A stretch of DNA of 22,667 nt from CAZEDU01 sp964511185 (GCA_964511185.1 CAZEDU010000082.1:1-22667); one strand, 5' to 3'. Shown: positions 7,512 through 18,893, numbered from the stretch's first letter. Notes: generated from the sequence alone by a model not told the origin. Numbers and translations: made by a program.

Positions 7512-8108
7512 ATGCGACTCATCGGGCTGACCGGCGGCATCGCCTCGGGCAAGAGCACCGTGACCGAGATGTTCCGCGCCCTGGGCGTGCCGGTCATCGA
7601 CGCGGACGTCATCGCGCGCGAGGTGGTCGCCCCCGGCCAGCCCGCGCTCGCCGAGATCGCCGCCCGCTTCCCAGGGGCCGTCGACCCGGCCGGTCAGCTC
7701 GATCGCGCCGCGCTGGCCCGGCGCGTCTTCTCCTCGGCCACCGAGCGCGCCGCGCTGGACGCCATCACCCACCCGCGCATCCGCGCGCGCGTGAAGGAGG
7801 AGCGCGAGAAGCTCGCCCGCGCCGGCGCGAAGCTCGCCCTCTACGACGCCGCCTTGCTCATCGAGAACGACCTGCAGCGCGAGCTCGACGGCGTCATCCT
7901 GGTGGCCGCGCCCAAGGAGGCGCAGCTCGAGCGACTGTTGCGGACTCGAAACATGAGCCCGGCGGAGGCCGCGGCCAGGATCGCCGCGCAGCTGCCGCTC
8001 GACGCCAAGCGCGCGCACGCGACGTGGGTCATCGAGAACGACGGCACGCTGGAGAACACCCGCGCGCAGGTCGAGCAGGTGTTTCGAGCGCTCAGCGCTG
8101 GCCTTTAA
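7512..8108 (+). CDS. coaE: Dephospho-CoA kinase
   Basis: Phosphorylates the 3'-hydroxyl of dephospho-CoA, the last step of coenzyme A synthesis. The 198 residues match the normal length. Motifs are the P-loop GGIASGKS (8-15), the substrate-site DADVIARE, THPRIR, and the CoaE-typical LLIEN followed by a strand with the LERLLRTRNMS lid region. The ATG at 7512 fits the family N-terminus (MRLIGLTGGIASGKS); an AGG lies 8-10 bases upstream. It heads a plus-strand run with three genes of acyl-thioester chemistry, a sensible pairing because CoA or ACP thioesters are their probable substrates. The next gene starts 20 bases after the stop codon. Confidence 0.95.
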   Translation: MRLIGLTGGIASGKSTVTEMFRALGVPVIDADVIAREVVAPGQPALAEIAARFPGAVDPAGQLDRAALARRVFSSATERAALDAITHPRIRARVKEEREKLARAGAKLALYDAALLIENDLQRELDGVILVAAPKEAQLERLLRTRNMSPAEAAARIAAQLPLDAKRAHATWVIENDGTLENTRAQVEQVFRALSAGL

Positions 8109-8127
8109 GTATGCTCCGCCGCCAGCG

Positions 8128-9255
8128 ATGGGCGCCCGTCCGAAGAAGAAAAAAGCCGTTCTCCCGCCGTCGTCGTTCATCACCGGCTACCCCGGCTTCA
8201 TCGGGCGGCGGCTGGTGGAGCACATGGTGAAGGCCGAGCCGCGCGGCCACATCACGCTCCTGGTTCAGCCCAAGTTCGTCAAGCAGGCCAAGGCCGAAGT
8301 GGCCAAGCTCGGCGTCGACACCGTCACCGTGCTCTCGGGCGACATCGTCGACATGCACCTGGGGCTGTCGGGCGATGAGTACCGCCAGGTCACGCAAGAG
8401 ACGACGCACATCTTTCACCTCGCCGCGATCTCGTACCTCGGCGCGCCGACCGCGACGTTTCGCCGCGTCAACGTCGAAGGCACGCGCAACGTGCTCGAGC
8501 TGGCGAAGGACTGCGAGCGCCTCGAGCGGCTGAGCCACTTCTCCACCTGCTACGTGTCCGGAGATCGCATCGGCGTCATCGCCGAGGACGAGCTCGACGT
8601 CGGCCAGACGTTTCACAACGCCTACGAGAGCACCAAGTACGAAGCCGAGAAGCTGGTCGTGCGCGCCAAGGACAGCCTGCCGGTCACCATCTTCCGGCCT
8701 TCGTCGGTGGTGGGAGACTCGCGCACCGGGGAGATCGACCGCTTCGAGGGCCCGTACGCGCTGGCGATCCTGATGGTCATGTCGCCGCTGGTCGTCCCGC
8801 TCCCGCTCCCCGGCGACGGCGTGGCGCCGCTCAACGTGGTGCCGGTCGACTTCGTGGTGCGCGCCGTGTGGCAGCTCGCGCGCGACCCGCGGGCGGCCGG
8901 AAAGACCTTTCACCTGGTCGACCCGAACCCGCTCTCCGCGCGCCGCGCGTACGAGCTCATCGCGAAGCGCTCGAACAAGCGGCTGCCCAAGTTCACCGTC
9001 TCCGCCAAGGCGGCGGAGGCCGTGCTGCGGCTGCCCTGGCTGGAGAAGCTGCTCAGGCCCCAGCGCGCGGCGATCCACTACGTCAACCAGCTCGCCTTCT
9101 ACAGCTGCAGCAACACCCTGGCGTTGCTCGAGGGCAGCGGCATCCAGTGTCCGCCGCTGCACACGTACCTGGACAAGCTCATCGACTACGTGCGCGAGTA
9201 CTACCGAAAGCGGCGCGAGGAGAGCGAGGTGGAAGACCCGCTCGACCTGAGCTAG
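8128..9255 (+). CDS. Extended SDR / NAD-binding_4-type reductase (fatty acyl-CoA or thioester reductase-like)
   Basis: A 375-residue NAD(P)-dependent oxidoreductase of the extended short-chain dehydrogenase class. The cofactor loop is TGYPGFIG (19-26, TGxxGxxG). The catalytic set is the Ser of HFSTCYVSG and Y166-E-S-T-K170 (YxxxK). HIFHLAAIS and NVEGTRNVLELA are typical of extended SDRs, and IFRPSSVVGDSRTGE with PLNVVPVDFVVRAV resembles acyl-thioester reductases and GDP-mannose-type epimerases. The C-terminus (about 290-375) is a helical, basic substrate-side region. The N-terminus has a KKKK stretch before the Rossmann fold. An acyl-CoA/ACP thioester substrate is inferred from the fold subtype and from the two hotdog genes that follow. 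A sugar epimerase or sterol dehydrogenase role cannot be excluded. Confidence 0.85.
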   Translation: MGARPKKKKAVLPPSSFITGYPGFIGRRLVEHMVKAEPRGHITLLVQPKFVKQAKAEVAKLGVDTVTVLSGDIVDMHLGLSGDEYRQVTQETTHIFHLAAISYLGAPTATFRRVNVEGTRNVLELAKDCERLERLSHFSTCYVSGDRIGVIAEDELDVGQTFHNAYESTKYEAEKLVVRAKDSLPVTIFRPSSVVGDSRTGEIDRFEGPYALAILMVMSPLVVPLPLPGDGVAPLNVVPVDFVVRAVWQLARDPRAAGKTFHLVDPNPLSARRAYELIAKRSNKRLPKFTVSAKAAEAVLRLPWLEKLLRPQRAAIHYVNQLAFYSCSNTLALLEGSGIQCPPLHTYLDKLIDYVREYYRKRREESEVEDPLDLS

Positions 9256-9266
9256 ACGGTCTCGCC

Positions 9267-9659
9267 ATGGCGAAGACCTATCAAGTCGGTGACACGTTCC
9301 GGCACGAGCGCCAGTGCGGAAAGTACCAGCCGATCTACTACGCAGGCGCATCCGGCGACTTCAACCCCATCCACATCGATCCCGCTGCGGGCGAGAAGGC
9401 CGGGCTGGGCGGGCCGATCCTCCAGGGCCTGTGCACGCTGGCGTGGGCGGTGGAGGCCGCGGTGGGCTACCTGGGCGACCCGGGCAAGGTCCGCAAGATC
9501 AAGGTCCGCTTCTCGAAGCCGGTGGCGATCGACGACACCATCACCTTCGAGGGCAAGGTGACCGAGCTCACCGGCGGGCGGCTCACCGCGGAGATCTCGG
9601 CGAAGAACCAAAAAGGCGAAGACGTGCTCAAGGGCGCGGTGATCGAGGCGGTGGTCTAG
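9267..9659 (+). CDS. MaoC-family (R)-specific enoyl hydratase / 3-hydroxyacyl dehydratase (HadB-like)
   Basis: A single-hotdog hydratase of 130 residues. The hydratase-2 motif is intact: YAGASGDFNPIHIDP, with the catalytic Asp (D31) and His (H36) in D-x4-H, followed by GGPILQGL, which lines the substrate tunnel. Proteins of this type interconvert trans-2-enoyl and (R)-3-hydroxyacyl thioesters of CoA or ACP. The start at 9267 (MAKTYQVGD) is 11 bases after the reductase stop codon. The stop codon is followed directly by the next ATG (TAGATG, zero spacing), so the pair is surely co-translated. In mycobacteria the HadB catalytic subunit pairs with HadA or HadC, and the same partnership is likely here. 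Confidence 0.9.
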   Translation: MAKTYQVGDTFRHERQCGKYQPIYYAGASGDFNPIHIDPAAGEKAGLGGPILQGLCTLAWAVEAAVGYLGDPGKVRKIKVRFSKPVAIDDTITFEGKVTELTGGRLTAEISAKNQKGEDVLKGAVIEAVV

Positions 9660-10139
9660 ATGGCACTCGACAAGAAGCACATCGGCAAGAAGTACGGCCC
9701 GACCCGCTACGAGGTCGGCCTCGAGAAGATGCGCGAGTTCGCGTACGCGGTCGCCGGCGGCGTGCCGAGCTCAGGCTTTCTGGGCGGCCCGCCGAAGGGC
9801 CTGCACCCGTGGCTGCACGACACCGCCGCGGCGAAGGACAGCCCGTACGGCTCGGTGATCGCGTTCCCGTCGTTCCCGGTCACCTTCGCGATCGCCCCCT
9901 TCGGCCTCGCGGTCACCGACCCGGCGCTCGGCATCAACCTGCTCCGGCTGGTGCACGGCGAGCAGGAGTTCGAGCTGTTCGACGTCCTCAAGCCCGGCGA
10001 CGTGCTCACCACCGTCGGCACCATCACCGACATCTACGACAAGAAGGACATGGACTTCCTCGTCGTGACCACCGAGTCGACCAACGCGGCCGGCAAGTTA
10101 GTGGTCAAGGCGGTGTGGACGGCCGTGATTCGGCGGTGA
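9660..10139 (+). CDS. MaoC-like N-terminal hotdog protein (HadA/HadC-type dehydratase subunit)
   Basis: A 159-residue hotdog protein resembling the MaoC_dehydrat_N / FAS1-type dehydratase domain. It begins KKHIGKKYGPTRYEVGLEKMREFAYAVA and ends in the paired strands VVTTESTNAAGKLVVKAVWTAVI. I find no D-x4-H catalytic motif, as expected for the non-catalytic substrate-binding subunit of Had-type heterodimers. The ATG directly abuts the stop codon of the catalytic subunit gene, favouring a 1:1 complex. In mycobacteria the order is hadA-hadB(-hadC); here the catalytic subunit comes first. Only 15 bases separate its end from the convergent TPR gene, with no recognisable terminator. Confidence 0.87.
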   Translation: MALDKKHIGKKYGPTRYEVGLEKMREFAYAVAGGVPSSGFLGGPPKGLHPWLHDTAAAKDSPYGSVIAFPSFPVTFAIAPFGLAVTDPALGINLLRLVHGEQEFELFDVLKPGDVLTTVGTITDIYDKKDMDFLVVTTESTNAAGKLVVKAVWTAVIRR

Positions 10140-10154
10140 TCTGAGCGCCTCGGG

Positions 10155-10906
10155 TCAGGTCGGCGCGATCACCTGCTCGTCGAGCAGCTGCGCGAGGATT
10201 CGCGCGGTGTCGAGGCGCGACATGCCGGACACCGAGAAGATGTCCTCGAACGTGGACAGCCCGTCGATCTGCGCGAGCACGAACCCGGCGCGGTGGTCGA
10301 GGTTCAACCAGATGATCTCGTCGTCCTTGAGCTGAACCCGCGGCGTGCGGCCCAGGTCGCCCAGCTTCGACTCGTACATCCGCTGGAGCGTCCCCTCGCT
10401 GCGCGCCTTGAGCCGCTTCACGTCCGGGTGCCCCGGCGAGAGCTCCTGCGCCTTGAGCAAGAGCTCCAGCGCCCCCGAGTGATCGTCCAGCTCGATGAGG
10501 TCCTTCGCGCCCCCGAGCAGCGACTCGAGCTCCTTGGCGTGCGCGTCGGGGAGCGGGGCCTCGGGCGGCGGCTCCTCCTCGATGACGAGATCGAGCGCCG
10601 CGCCGGCCTGAGGGGTCGCGGGCAGCTGCACCCCTGGCTCGGCCTTGTTGCTCTCCCAGGCCGTGCTCGGAGGCCGCGGCAGAGGCTCCAGCGGGGCGAT
10701 GGGCGGCACCACCGGCGCGACCGGCATGGGCGCCGGCGCGGCGGCGGCCGGCTTGGGCTGGAGCGCGTCGAGCAGCTGCCGGGCCCGCGCGTTGGACGGG
10801 TCGAGCTTCAGCGCCTGCTCGAAGAGCTTCCGCGCGCCGTCGTGGTCTCCCGACAACCGGAGCCACAACCCCGCCTCGACCAGCTGCGCTGCGCGTTGGT
10901 GGCCCA

Positions 10907-10907
<1 letters not shown>
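10155..10907 (-). CDS. TPR protein with C-terminal winged-helix-like domain, Hsp70 partner gene
   Basis: A 250-residue protein. An N-terminal TPR-like repeat (about 4-50; GDHDGARKLFEQALKLDPSNA) is followed by a Pro/Ala-rich linker (51-120), a second TPR-like region (121-170) and a compact C-terminal domain (about 190-250). The last contains LNLDHRAGFVLAQIDG and EDIFSVSG then a helix-rich end, recalling small winged-helix-like domains common at the ends of myxobacterial signalling proteins. No signal peptide or membrane helix is seen. The ATG overlaps the Hsp70 stop codon by one base (TGATG), so translation is coupled. The TPRs may bind the Hsp70 or its clients; that is inference. A similar C-terminal-type domain opens the J-protein two genes upstream. 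Confidence 0.8.
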
Positions 10908-12814
<1,907 letters not shown>

Positions 12815-12817
12815 GGG

Positions 12818-14029
12818 CTAGAACGACCACCAGTTCTTGCCGTGCTTCCTCGCCTCGGCGTGCTTGGGGTCGATGCGCAGCGCCTCCTCGAACTGCCGCT
12901 TCGCGAGCGCCTTCATGCCGGCCTCGAGGAACACCACCCCCAAAAAGGACCGGTAGTCGGCGTTGTTCGGCTCGGCGTCGACCGCGCGCTGGGCGAAGAG
13001 CCGCACCTCGGCGAGGTCCTGGTTGAGGCGCTTGAGGAGCTTGGCCGCCTTGTACGCGGTGCCCGCGTCGCCGGTGTTGATCACGGACGCCGCCTTGTAG
13101 GCGGCCACGGCCACCGGCAGGTCGCCGATCCGCTCGGCCTCCGCGCCCTTCTTCAGCTCGAATTCGAACCTGGCCTGGTCGTTCTTCTTTCTCGCCTGGG
13201 CGAGCAGCTCCTTGACCTCGGCGTTCCTCGGGTCGATCTGGCTCGCCATGTGGAGCTGGGTGTGCGCGTGGCCGAACTCGTTCTTGGCCATGTGCTCTCT
13301 CGCGCGCGTCAGGTGCTCGTTGAGCTTTCCGGCTTTGGCCAGGTACGGGTGCTTGGCCAGCCGGGCGCGCCGCTCGGCATCGCGCTGATCGTCCTCTTTC
13401 GTTCGCACGCGCGGCGGAGGCGGCGCCGGCGCCAGGTGCGGGTTCTCTTTCAGGTAGGCGGCGCGCCGCTCGGGGTCGCTCAGCACCTGGTGCGCCTCGG
13501 ACAGCCGCTTGAAGATGCGATCGACGCGGGCCTTGAACGGCCCCAGGTTCTTCCCGAAGAAACGATCCGGGTGGTAGCGCTTGGAGGCCTCGTAGAACGC
13601 CTTCTTCGCCTCCTCCGGCGTCGAGGTGGGCAGAAGCCCCAGCGCCTCGAAGTGGTTGGCCTTCTCCAAGGTCTTGTCGAGGTCGGCGATCTCTTTCTGC
13701 CGCTCGGGCTCGAGGTCGACGGCGTCTGCCGCGGGCGCGCGGGGCGCCGCGGCGGTGGGCGCCGGCGCGGGAGGAGGCGCCGCTGGCTTGGGCGGGGGCG
13801 GCTTGCCGCGCTGGATGATGCTCTTGGACTTGAGCGACAGCAGGGCTTGCTTCGCGGCCTCCTCGCCCAGGCCACAGCGGTCGAGGATCTCGCCGATCTC
13901 GGTGCTCTTGCCCACGAGCACGAAGACCATCATCTCCTCGGGCGAGAGCTTCAGGTCGATGACGTTGAGGTCGGGCGCCCGCGTGACGTAGTCCGATCGG
14001 GTCCCCAGCCCCGGGATCATGTCGGTCAC
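12818..14029 (-). CDS. J-domain co-chaperone with TPR repeats
   Basis: A 403-residue Hsp40-type protein without the zinc-finger or peptide-binding regions of classical DnaJ. An N-terminal domain (about 19-73; LNVIDLKLSPEEMMVFVLVG and ILDRCGLGEEAAKQALLSL) is followed by a Pro/Ala linker, then the J domain (about 125-195) with HPD at 153-155 (KRYHPDRFFG) and SEAHQVLSDPERRAAY. The rest is TPR-like helices (about 230-400), ending NWWSF. The HPD motif stimulates Hsp70 ATPase, and the adjacent Hsp70 (3 bases downstream) is the obvious partner. The start is taken as GTG at 14029 because AAAGGA lies 9 bases before it. The ATG at 14020 is the alternative. The role of the N-terminal domain is unknown. 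Confidence 0.88.
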   Translation of the reverse strand: MTDMIPGLGTRSDYVTRAPDLNVIDLKLSPEEMMVFVLVGKSTEIGEILDRCGLGEEAAKQALLSLKSKSIIQRGKPPPPKPAAPPPAPAPTAAAPRAPAADAVDLEPERQKEIADLDKTLEKANHFEALGLLPTSTPEEAKKAFYEASKRYHPDRFFGKNLGPFKARVDRIFKRLSEAHQVLSDPERRAAYLKENPHLAPAPPPPRVRTKEDDQRDAERRARLAKHPYLAKAGKLNEHLTRAREHMAKNEFGHAHTQLHMASQIDPRNAEVKELLAQARKKNDQARFEFELKKGAEAERIGDLPVAVAAYKAASVINTGDAGTAYKAAKLLKRLNQDLAEVRLFAQRAVDAEPNNADYRSFLGVVFLEAGMKALAKRQFEEALRIDPKHAEARKHGKNWWSF

Positions 14030-14038
14030 CGCGCGACG

Positions 14039-14044
14039 TCCTTT
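14039..14044 (-). promoter_or_regulatory. Ribosome binding site deciding the GTG start of the J-protein gene
   Basis: On the minus strand this reads AAAGGA, 9 bases ahead of the GTG at 14029. The nearby ATG at 14020 would be 18 bases away, so the GTG is preferred. Confidence 0.6.
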
Positions 14045-14069
14045 GCGAGGCAGCAGCTCAACCCGAGGG

Positions 14070-14099
14070 ATTCTGCGCCGGGGTCCCCATGTAGGACAA
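14070..14099 (-). promoter_or_regulatory. Weak sigma70-like promoter ahead of the J-protein/Hsp70/TPR genes
   Basis: On the minus strand TTGTCC (14099-14094) and CAGAAT (14075-14070) are separated by 18 bases, each matching four of six consensus positions. It sits in the 81-base gap between argD and the J-protein gene, the longest spacing in this part of the run. It is suggestive only; myxobacterial promoters are hard to read by eye. Confidence 0.25.
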
Positions 14100-14110
14100 G
14101 TCTTCGACGG

Positions 14111-15307
14111 CTAAAGCAGCGCCTTCTCGAAGGCGGCCATGCCCTGGTCCAGCTCGGCGGTGGTCACCACGAACGGCGGGGCGAAACGCACGGTCTTCTC
14201 GCCCGCCAGGTTGACCAACACGCCGCTCTCTCGGCACCGCGCGACGACCTGGGCGGCGTCGACCTTGAGCTCGACGCCCATCAACAGCCCGCGCCCGCGC
14301 ACGTCGGAGATCGCGTTGGGGAGCTTCTGGGCCAAGGCGCGCGCGCGCCCGAAGAGGTGCTCCCCTTTCGCCGCCACGTCGGCCAGCGTCTTCGGCTGGC
14401 GGACGATGTCGAACGTCGCCTTCGCTGCCGCGGCCGCCACCGGGTTGCCCCCGAAGGTCGATCCATGGGTGCCCGACGGGAGGCTCTTGCTCGCCTCCTC
14501 GGTGCAGAGCATCGCCCCGATGGGAAGCCCGTTGCCCAAGGCCTTGGCGAGCGAGATGGCGTCGGGCCGAACGTCGTCGTGCTCGAAGCCGAACAGCTTG
14601 CCGGTGCGGCCCATGCCGGTCTGCACCTCGTCGATGAGGAGCAACAGGCCGTGCCGATCGCACAGGGCGCGCAAGCCCTTCAAAAAGCCCGGCGGCGCCA
14701 CGCGGACCCCGCCTTCGCCTTGAATCGGCTCCACCAGGATCGCCGCGGTGCCCTTGCCGACGTGCTGCTCGACGGCCGCCAGGTCGCCGTAGGGCACGTG
14801 CAGGAAGCCGGTGGGCAGCGGCTCGAAGCCCTTCTGGTACTTCGCCTGTCCGGTCGCGGCGACGGTCGCCAGCGTGCGGCCGTGGAACGAGCTCTCGAAG
14901 CAGAGGATCTCGAAGCGCTCGGGCGCGCCCTTCTCCTTCTGGTGGCGGCGGGCCAGCTTGATGAGCGCCTCGTTCGCCTCCGCGCCGGAGTTGCAGAAGA
15001 ACGCGCGCGGCAACCCCGACGCCTGGGTCAACGCCTCGGCGAGGTCGATCTGCGGCTGGGTGTAGAAGACGTTGGACACGTGCCAGAGCTTGTCGAGCTG
15101 CGCCTTCGCGGCGGCGACCACCTCGGGGTGGCAGTGGCCCAGCGCGCACGTCGCGATGCCGCCGAGCAGGTCCAGGTACTCGCGCCCCTCGACGTCCCAC
15201 ACCCGCACGCCCTTCGCCCGGTCCACCGCCATGGGCTGCTGCTTGTAGTTCTGAAGCAGGTGGCGCTTGGCGCGATCGATGACGGCCTGGTTGGTCTGGG
15301 CGGACAC
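14111..15307 (-). CDS. argD: Acetylornithine / succinyldiaminopimelate-type aminotransferase
   Basis: A class III, PLP-dependent aminotransferase of 398 residues that converts N-acetylglutamate semialdehyde to N-acetylornithine in arginine synthesis; relatives also act on succinyl-diaminopimelate or ornithine. Seen motifs are LDLLGGIATCALGHCHP near the N-terminus, the phosphate-binding NSGAEANEA, FHGRT, LIDEVQTGMGRTG, and the PLP lysine K255 in LAKALGNGLP, the same number as in E. coli ArgD. GTHGSTFGGNP follows. The start is GTG at 15307, backed by AGGAG 9 bases upstream. It lies between hslU (48 bases upstream) and the chaperone genes (81 bases downstream). No other arginine genes are in view, so it appears to be a scattered member of the pathway. 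Confusion with ornithine aminotransferase is possible but less likely. Confidence 0.9.
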   Translation of the reverse strand: MSAQTNQAVIDRAKRHLLQNYKQQPMAVDRAKGVRVWDVEGREYLDLLGGIATCALGHCHPEVVAAAKAQLDKLWHVSNVFYTQPQIDLAEALTQASGLPRAFFCNSGAEANEALIKLARRHQKEKGAPERFEILCFESSFHGRTLATVAATGQAKYQKGFEPLPTGFLHVPYGDLAAVEQHVGKGTAAILVEPIQGEGGVRVAPPGFLKGLRALCDRHGLLLLIDEVQTGMGRTGKLFGFEHDDVRPDAISLAKALGNGLPIGAMLCTEEASKSLPSGTHGSTFGGNPVAAAAAKATFDIVRQPKTLADVAAKGEHLFGRARALAQKLPNAISDVRGRGLLMGVELKVDAAQVVARCRESGVLVNLAGEKTVRFAPPFVVTTAELDQGMAAFEKALL

Positions 15308-15316
15308 GGCGGAACG

Positions 15317-15321
15317 CTCCT
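15317..15321 (-). promoter_or_regulatory. Ribosome binding site of argD
   Basis: AGGAG on the minus strand, 9 bases before the GTG at 15307. It supports the GTG start, since no ATG lies close to the family N-terminus. Confidence 0.6.
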
Positions 15322-15355
15322 GGCGCGGGGTGAAAACGCTCCCGTTCTTAAAGCA

Positions 15356-16749
<1,394 letters not shown>

Positions 16750-16753
<4 letters not shown>

Positions 16754-17277
16754 AGCTCCTCGAACGAGAAATGGGTGTTCGTGTAGATGCAGATCTCAGC
16801 GGCGATCTGCAACGACGCCTCGGCGATCTTCTGCGCCGGCAGCGTGGAATGCGACAGGAGAGCGCGCGCCGCGGCGAGCGCGTAGTTCCCGCCCGAGCCG
16901 ACGGCGGCCACGTCGAAGTCGGGCTCGACCACGTCGCCCGCGCCCGAGAGCACGAAGGTCCGCTCCTTGTCCGCGACCACCAGGAGCGCCTCGAGCCGCC
17001 GCAGGAAGCGATCGGTCCGCCAGTCCTTGCCGAGCTCGACGCAGGCCTTGGCGAGGTTCTTCTGGCTCTCCTTCAGCTTGGACTCGAAGCGCTCGAACAG
17101 CGTGAACGCGTCGGCCGTGCTGCCTGCGAACCCGGCGATCACCTGGCCGTCCCCCAGCCGGCGCACCTTGCGCGCCGACCCTTTCATGATGGTCTTGTCG
17201 AGCGTCACCTGGCCGTCGCTGCCGATGACGACCTTCCCGTCCCGCCGCACACAAACGATCGTGGTCCCATGAAACAT
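16750..17277 (-). CDS. hslV: ATP-dependent protease peptidase subunit HslV (ClpQ)
   Basis: The proteasome-like N-terminal-threonine peptidase that forms the core of HslUV. It has 175 residues, the usual size. The short propeptide MFHG precedes T5 (TTIVCVRR), which becomes the nucleophile after cleavage. GSDGQVTLD and MKGSARKVRRL contain the conserved active-site Asp and Lys, and VIAGFAGSTADAFTLFERFE and AVGSGGNYALAAARAL are diagnostic. The ATG at 17277 fits this N-terminus exactly. No purine-rich Shine-Dalgarno is visible upstream; a 6-bp stem occupies that position instead (17283-17297). hslU overlaps downstream. Identification is firm. Confidence 0.97.
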
Positions 17278-17282
17278 GGGGT

Positions 17283-17297
17283 GGGCTTAACAAGCCC
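17283..17297 (-). promoter_or_regulatory. Stem-loop immediately upstream of hslV
   Basis: GGGCTT and AAGCCC pair perfectly around a 3-base loop, ending 5 bases before the hslV ATG, where a ribosome binding site would be expected. It may control translation or mRNA stability of hslVU. A 5'-leader stem-loop affecting hslVU mRNA has been reported in E. coli, but equivalence here is conjecture. Confidence 0.45.
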
Positions 17298-17321
17298 CGC
17301 CCAGCAATTCCACGGAACGCT

Positions 17322-17990
17322 TCAGCGCCGTAAGAGGACGTACACCGCTCCAGACCCGCCGTCTTGGGGGCGCGCCGACGCGAACGCCAGCACCTGCCGG
17401 CCGATGCGACCGTGGGACAGCCAAGCCTGTACGCCGGCCTTGAGCACGGGGATCTGATCCTTCGAGTGCAGCCCTCGGCCGGTCACCACCAGCACGCAGC
17501 GGTGGCCCTTGAGCCGCGCGCCGTGAATGAACTGCTCGAGCGCCTGCTTCGCCTCGCCGCGCACCATGCCGTGCAGATCGAGGTGCGCCTGCACCGCGTA
17601 CTCGCCGCCCCGCAGCCGCCGGAGGATCTTCGGATCGAGCCCCGGCGCGCTCCCCTCGATGAACTCGTCGGAGTCCGCCAGATCGAACTCGCCCTCCCCC
17701 GTCACCAGCTCGGCGAGCTGGGTCAACGCCTCGTACTCGCCGTCGATGATGCGCAGCGACGCCGCGGACGGCGGCTCCTTGGGCGGCGCGAGGCCCTTCC
17801 GCCCGCCGCGCACCGGATCGACCTCGCCCACCGCTTGGAGGAAGAGCGCGGCGTCGTCGTCTCCGCCCGTCGGCTCGGACCGTTTCTTCTCTTGCCGAGC
17901 CGGCGGCGACGGCTTGCGCGCCTTGGCCTCGTCGAGCTTGAGCTTCAAGCCCGCGAAGGGGTTGTTGAAGGGCTTGTCCTTCTTGGCCAT
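17322..17990 (-). CDS. Smr-domain protein
   Basis: A 222-residue protein with a disordered, Lys/Pro-rich N-terminal half (about 1-75), an acidic middle (98-112) and a C-terminal Smr domain (about 134-222). The domain shows HLDLHG (137-141), VLVVTGRGLHS (the HGxG-like loop as TGRG, 170-173), PVLKAGVQAWL and the closing strand AVYVLLRR. Stand-alone Smr proteins act as endonucleases on branched DNA or on RNA, including cleavage of mRNA at collided ribosomes (E. coli SmrB); which applies here is not known. It sits between xerC (9 bases upstream) and hslV (44 bases downstream), an insertion relative to the Firmicute xerC-hslV order. The ATG at 17990 is the only sensible start. Confidence 0.9.
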   Translation of the reverse strand: MAKKDKPFNNPFAGLKLKLDEAKARKPSPPARQEKKRSEPTGGDDDAALFLQAVGEVDPVRGGRKGLAPPKEPPSAASLRIIDGEYEALTQLAELVTGEGEFDLADSDEFIEGSAPGLDPKILRRLRGGEYAVQAHLDLHGMVRGEAKQALEQFIHGARLKGHRCVLVVTGRGLHSKDQIPVLKAGVQAWLSHGRIGRQVLAFASARPQDGGSGAVYVLLRR

Positions 17991-17999
17991 GCCCTCTTC

Positions 18000-18893
18000 T
18001 TACGCCCTGGGGTGGCTCTTGTCGTAGACCGCCTGCAGCTGCTCCCAGCTCACCTTCGTGTACCGCTGGGTGGTCGACAGGCTGGCGTGCCCGAGCAGCT
18101 CCTGAATGCTGCGGATGTCTGCCCCACCGGCGAGCAGGTGCGTGGCGAAGGAGTGACGCAGGGCGTGCGGGCTCACCTTGCGCGTGAGCGCCGCCGACGC
18201 CGCGTATTTGTCCAGGTGGCGCGCGATGCTGCGGGGCGTCAGGCGCCCGCCCCGGTGGTTCAGGAAGAGCGCTTCGGGCGCGGAGCGGCTGTTGGGCTTG
18301 GCGAGCAGCTCTCCGCGCCGCGACAGGTACGCGTCCACCGCCGCGAACGCGCCCTCGTGCAGCGGGCAGATGCGCTCCTTGCTCCCCTTGCCCATCACGC
18401 GCACGACCCCGCCATCGCGGTCGAGATCGCCGAGCGACAGCCCGCACAGCTCGCTCACGCGCAGCCCGGCGCCGTAGAGCACCTCGAGGATCGCCCGGTC
18501 GCGCAGCGCGAGCACCGTGCGCTGCTCGGGGGCGTCGAGCACCGCGAAGACCTCATCGACCGGCAGCGGCTTGGGCAGCCGCTGGGGGAGCTTGGGGCTC
18601 TTCACCCGGCGCGCGGGGCTCTGCGCCAGGCCGCCCTCGCGCACGACGAACCGGTAGAACGCCTTGATGCTGGCGAGCTTGCGCGCGCGCGAGGCGTGAG
18701 CCCGATCGACCGCCAGAGCGCCCAGGTACGCGCGGATGGTCAGGTGCGTCACCGCCAGGAGCGATCCACCCGACTTCTCCACGTACGACCGGAACTGCGC
18801 CAAGTCCGACCGGTAGGCCTTCACCGTGTGCGCGGAGGACACCTTCGCGTGGGCGAGGTGACTTTCGAACCGAGCCAGCCAATCGATCGCCAT
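18000..18893 (-). CDS. xerC: Tyrosine recombinase XerC
   Basis: A site-specific recombinase that, with XerD, resolves chromosome dimers at dif. The 297-residue form starting at the ATG 18893 (MAIDWLARFE) is preferred. A GAGG lies just upstream, a possible promoter overlaps the longer GTG start (18923), and with this start the catalytic lysine is K172, as in E. coli XerC. The catalytic set is complete: R145 (GAGLRVSE), K172 (GKGSKER), H243 and R246 (HALRHSF), H269 (LGHAS) and Y278 (TQRYTKV). The N-terminal SAM-like core-binding domain spans about 1-90. Its place next to trmFO and hslVU matches the conserved xerC/codV neighbourhood, which argues against a mobile integrase. Confidence 0.93.
   Translation of the reverse strand: MAIDWLARFESHLAHAKVSSAHTVKAYRSDLAQFRSYVEKSGGSLLAVTHLTIRAYLGALAVDRAHASRARKLASIKAFYRFVVREGGLAQSPARRVKSPKLPQRLPKPLPVDEVFAVLDAPEQRTVLALRDRAILEVLYGAGLRVSELCGLSLGDLDRDGGVVRVMGKGSKERICPLHEGAFAAVDAYLSRRGELLAKPNSRSAPEALFLNHRGGRLTPRSIARHLDKYAASAALTRKVSPHALRHSFATHLLAGGADIRSIQELLGHASLSTTQRYTKVSWEQLQAVYDKSHPRA

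Noticed and set aside
15308..15355. Weak hairpin followed by TTTT between hslU and argD
   Set aside because: The stem has only 4 Watson-Crick pairs next to the loop and relies on a G-U pair; argD follows at once with a good ribosome site, so read-through is more likely.
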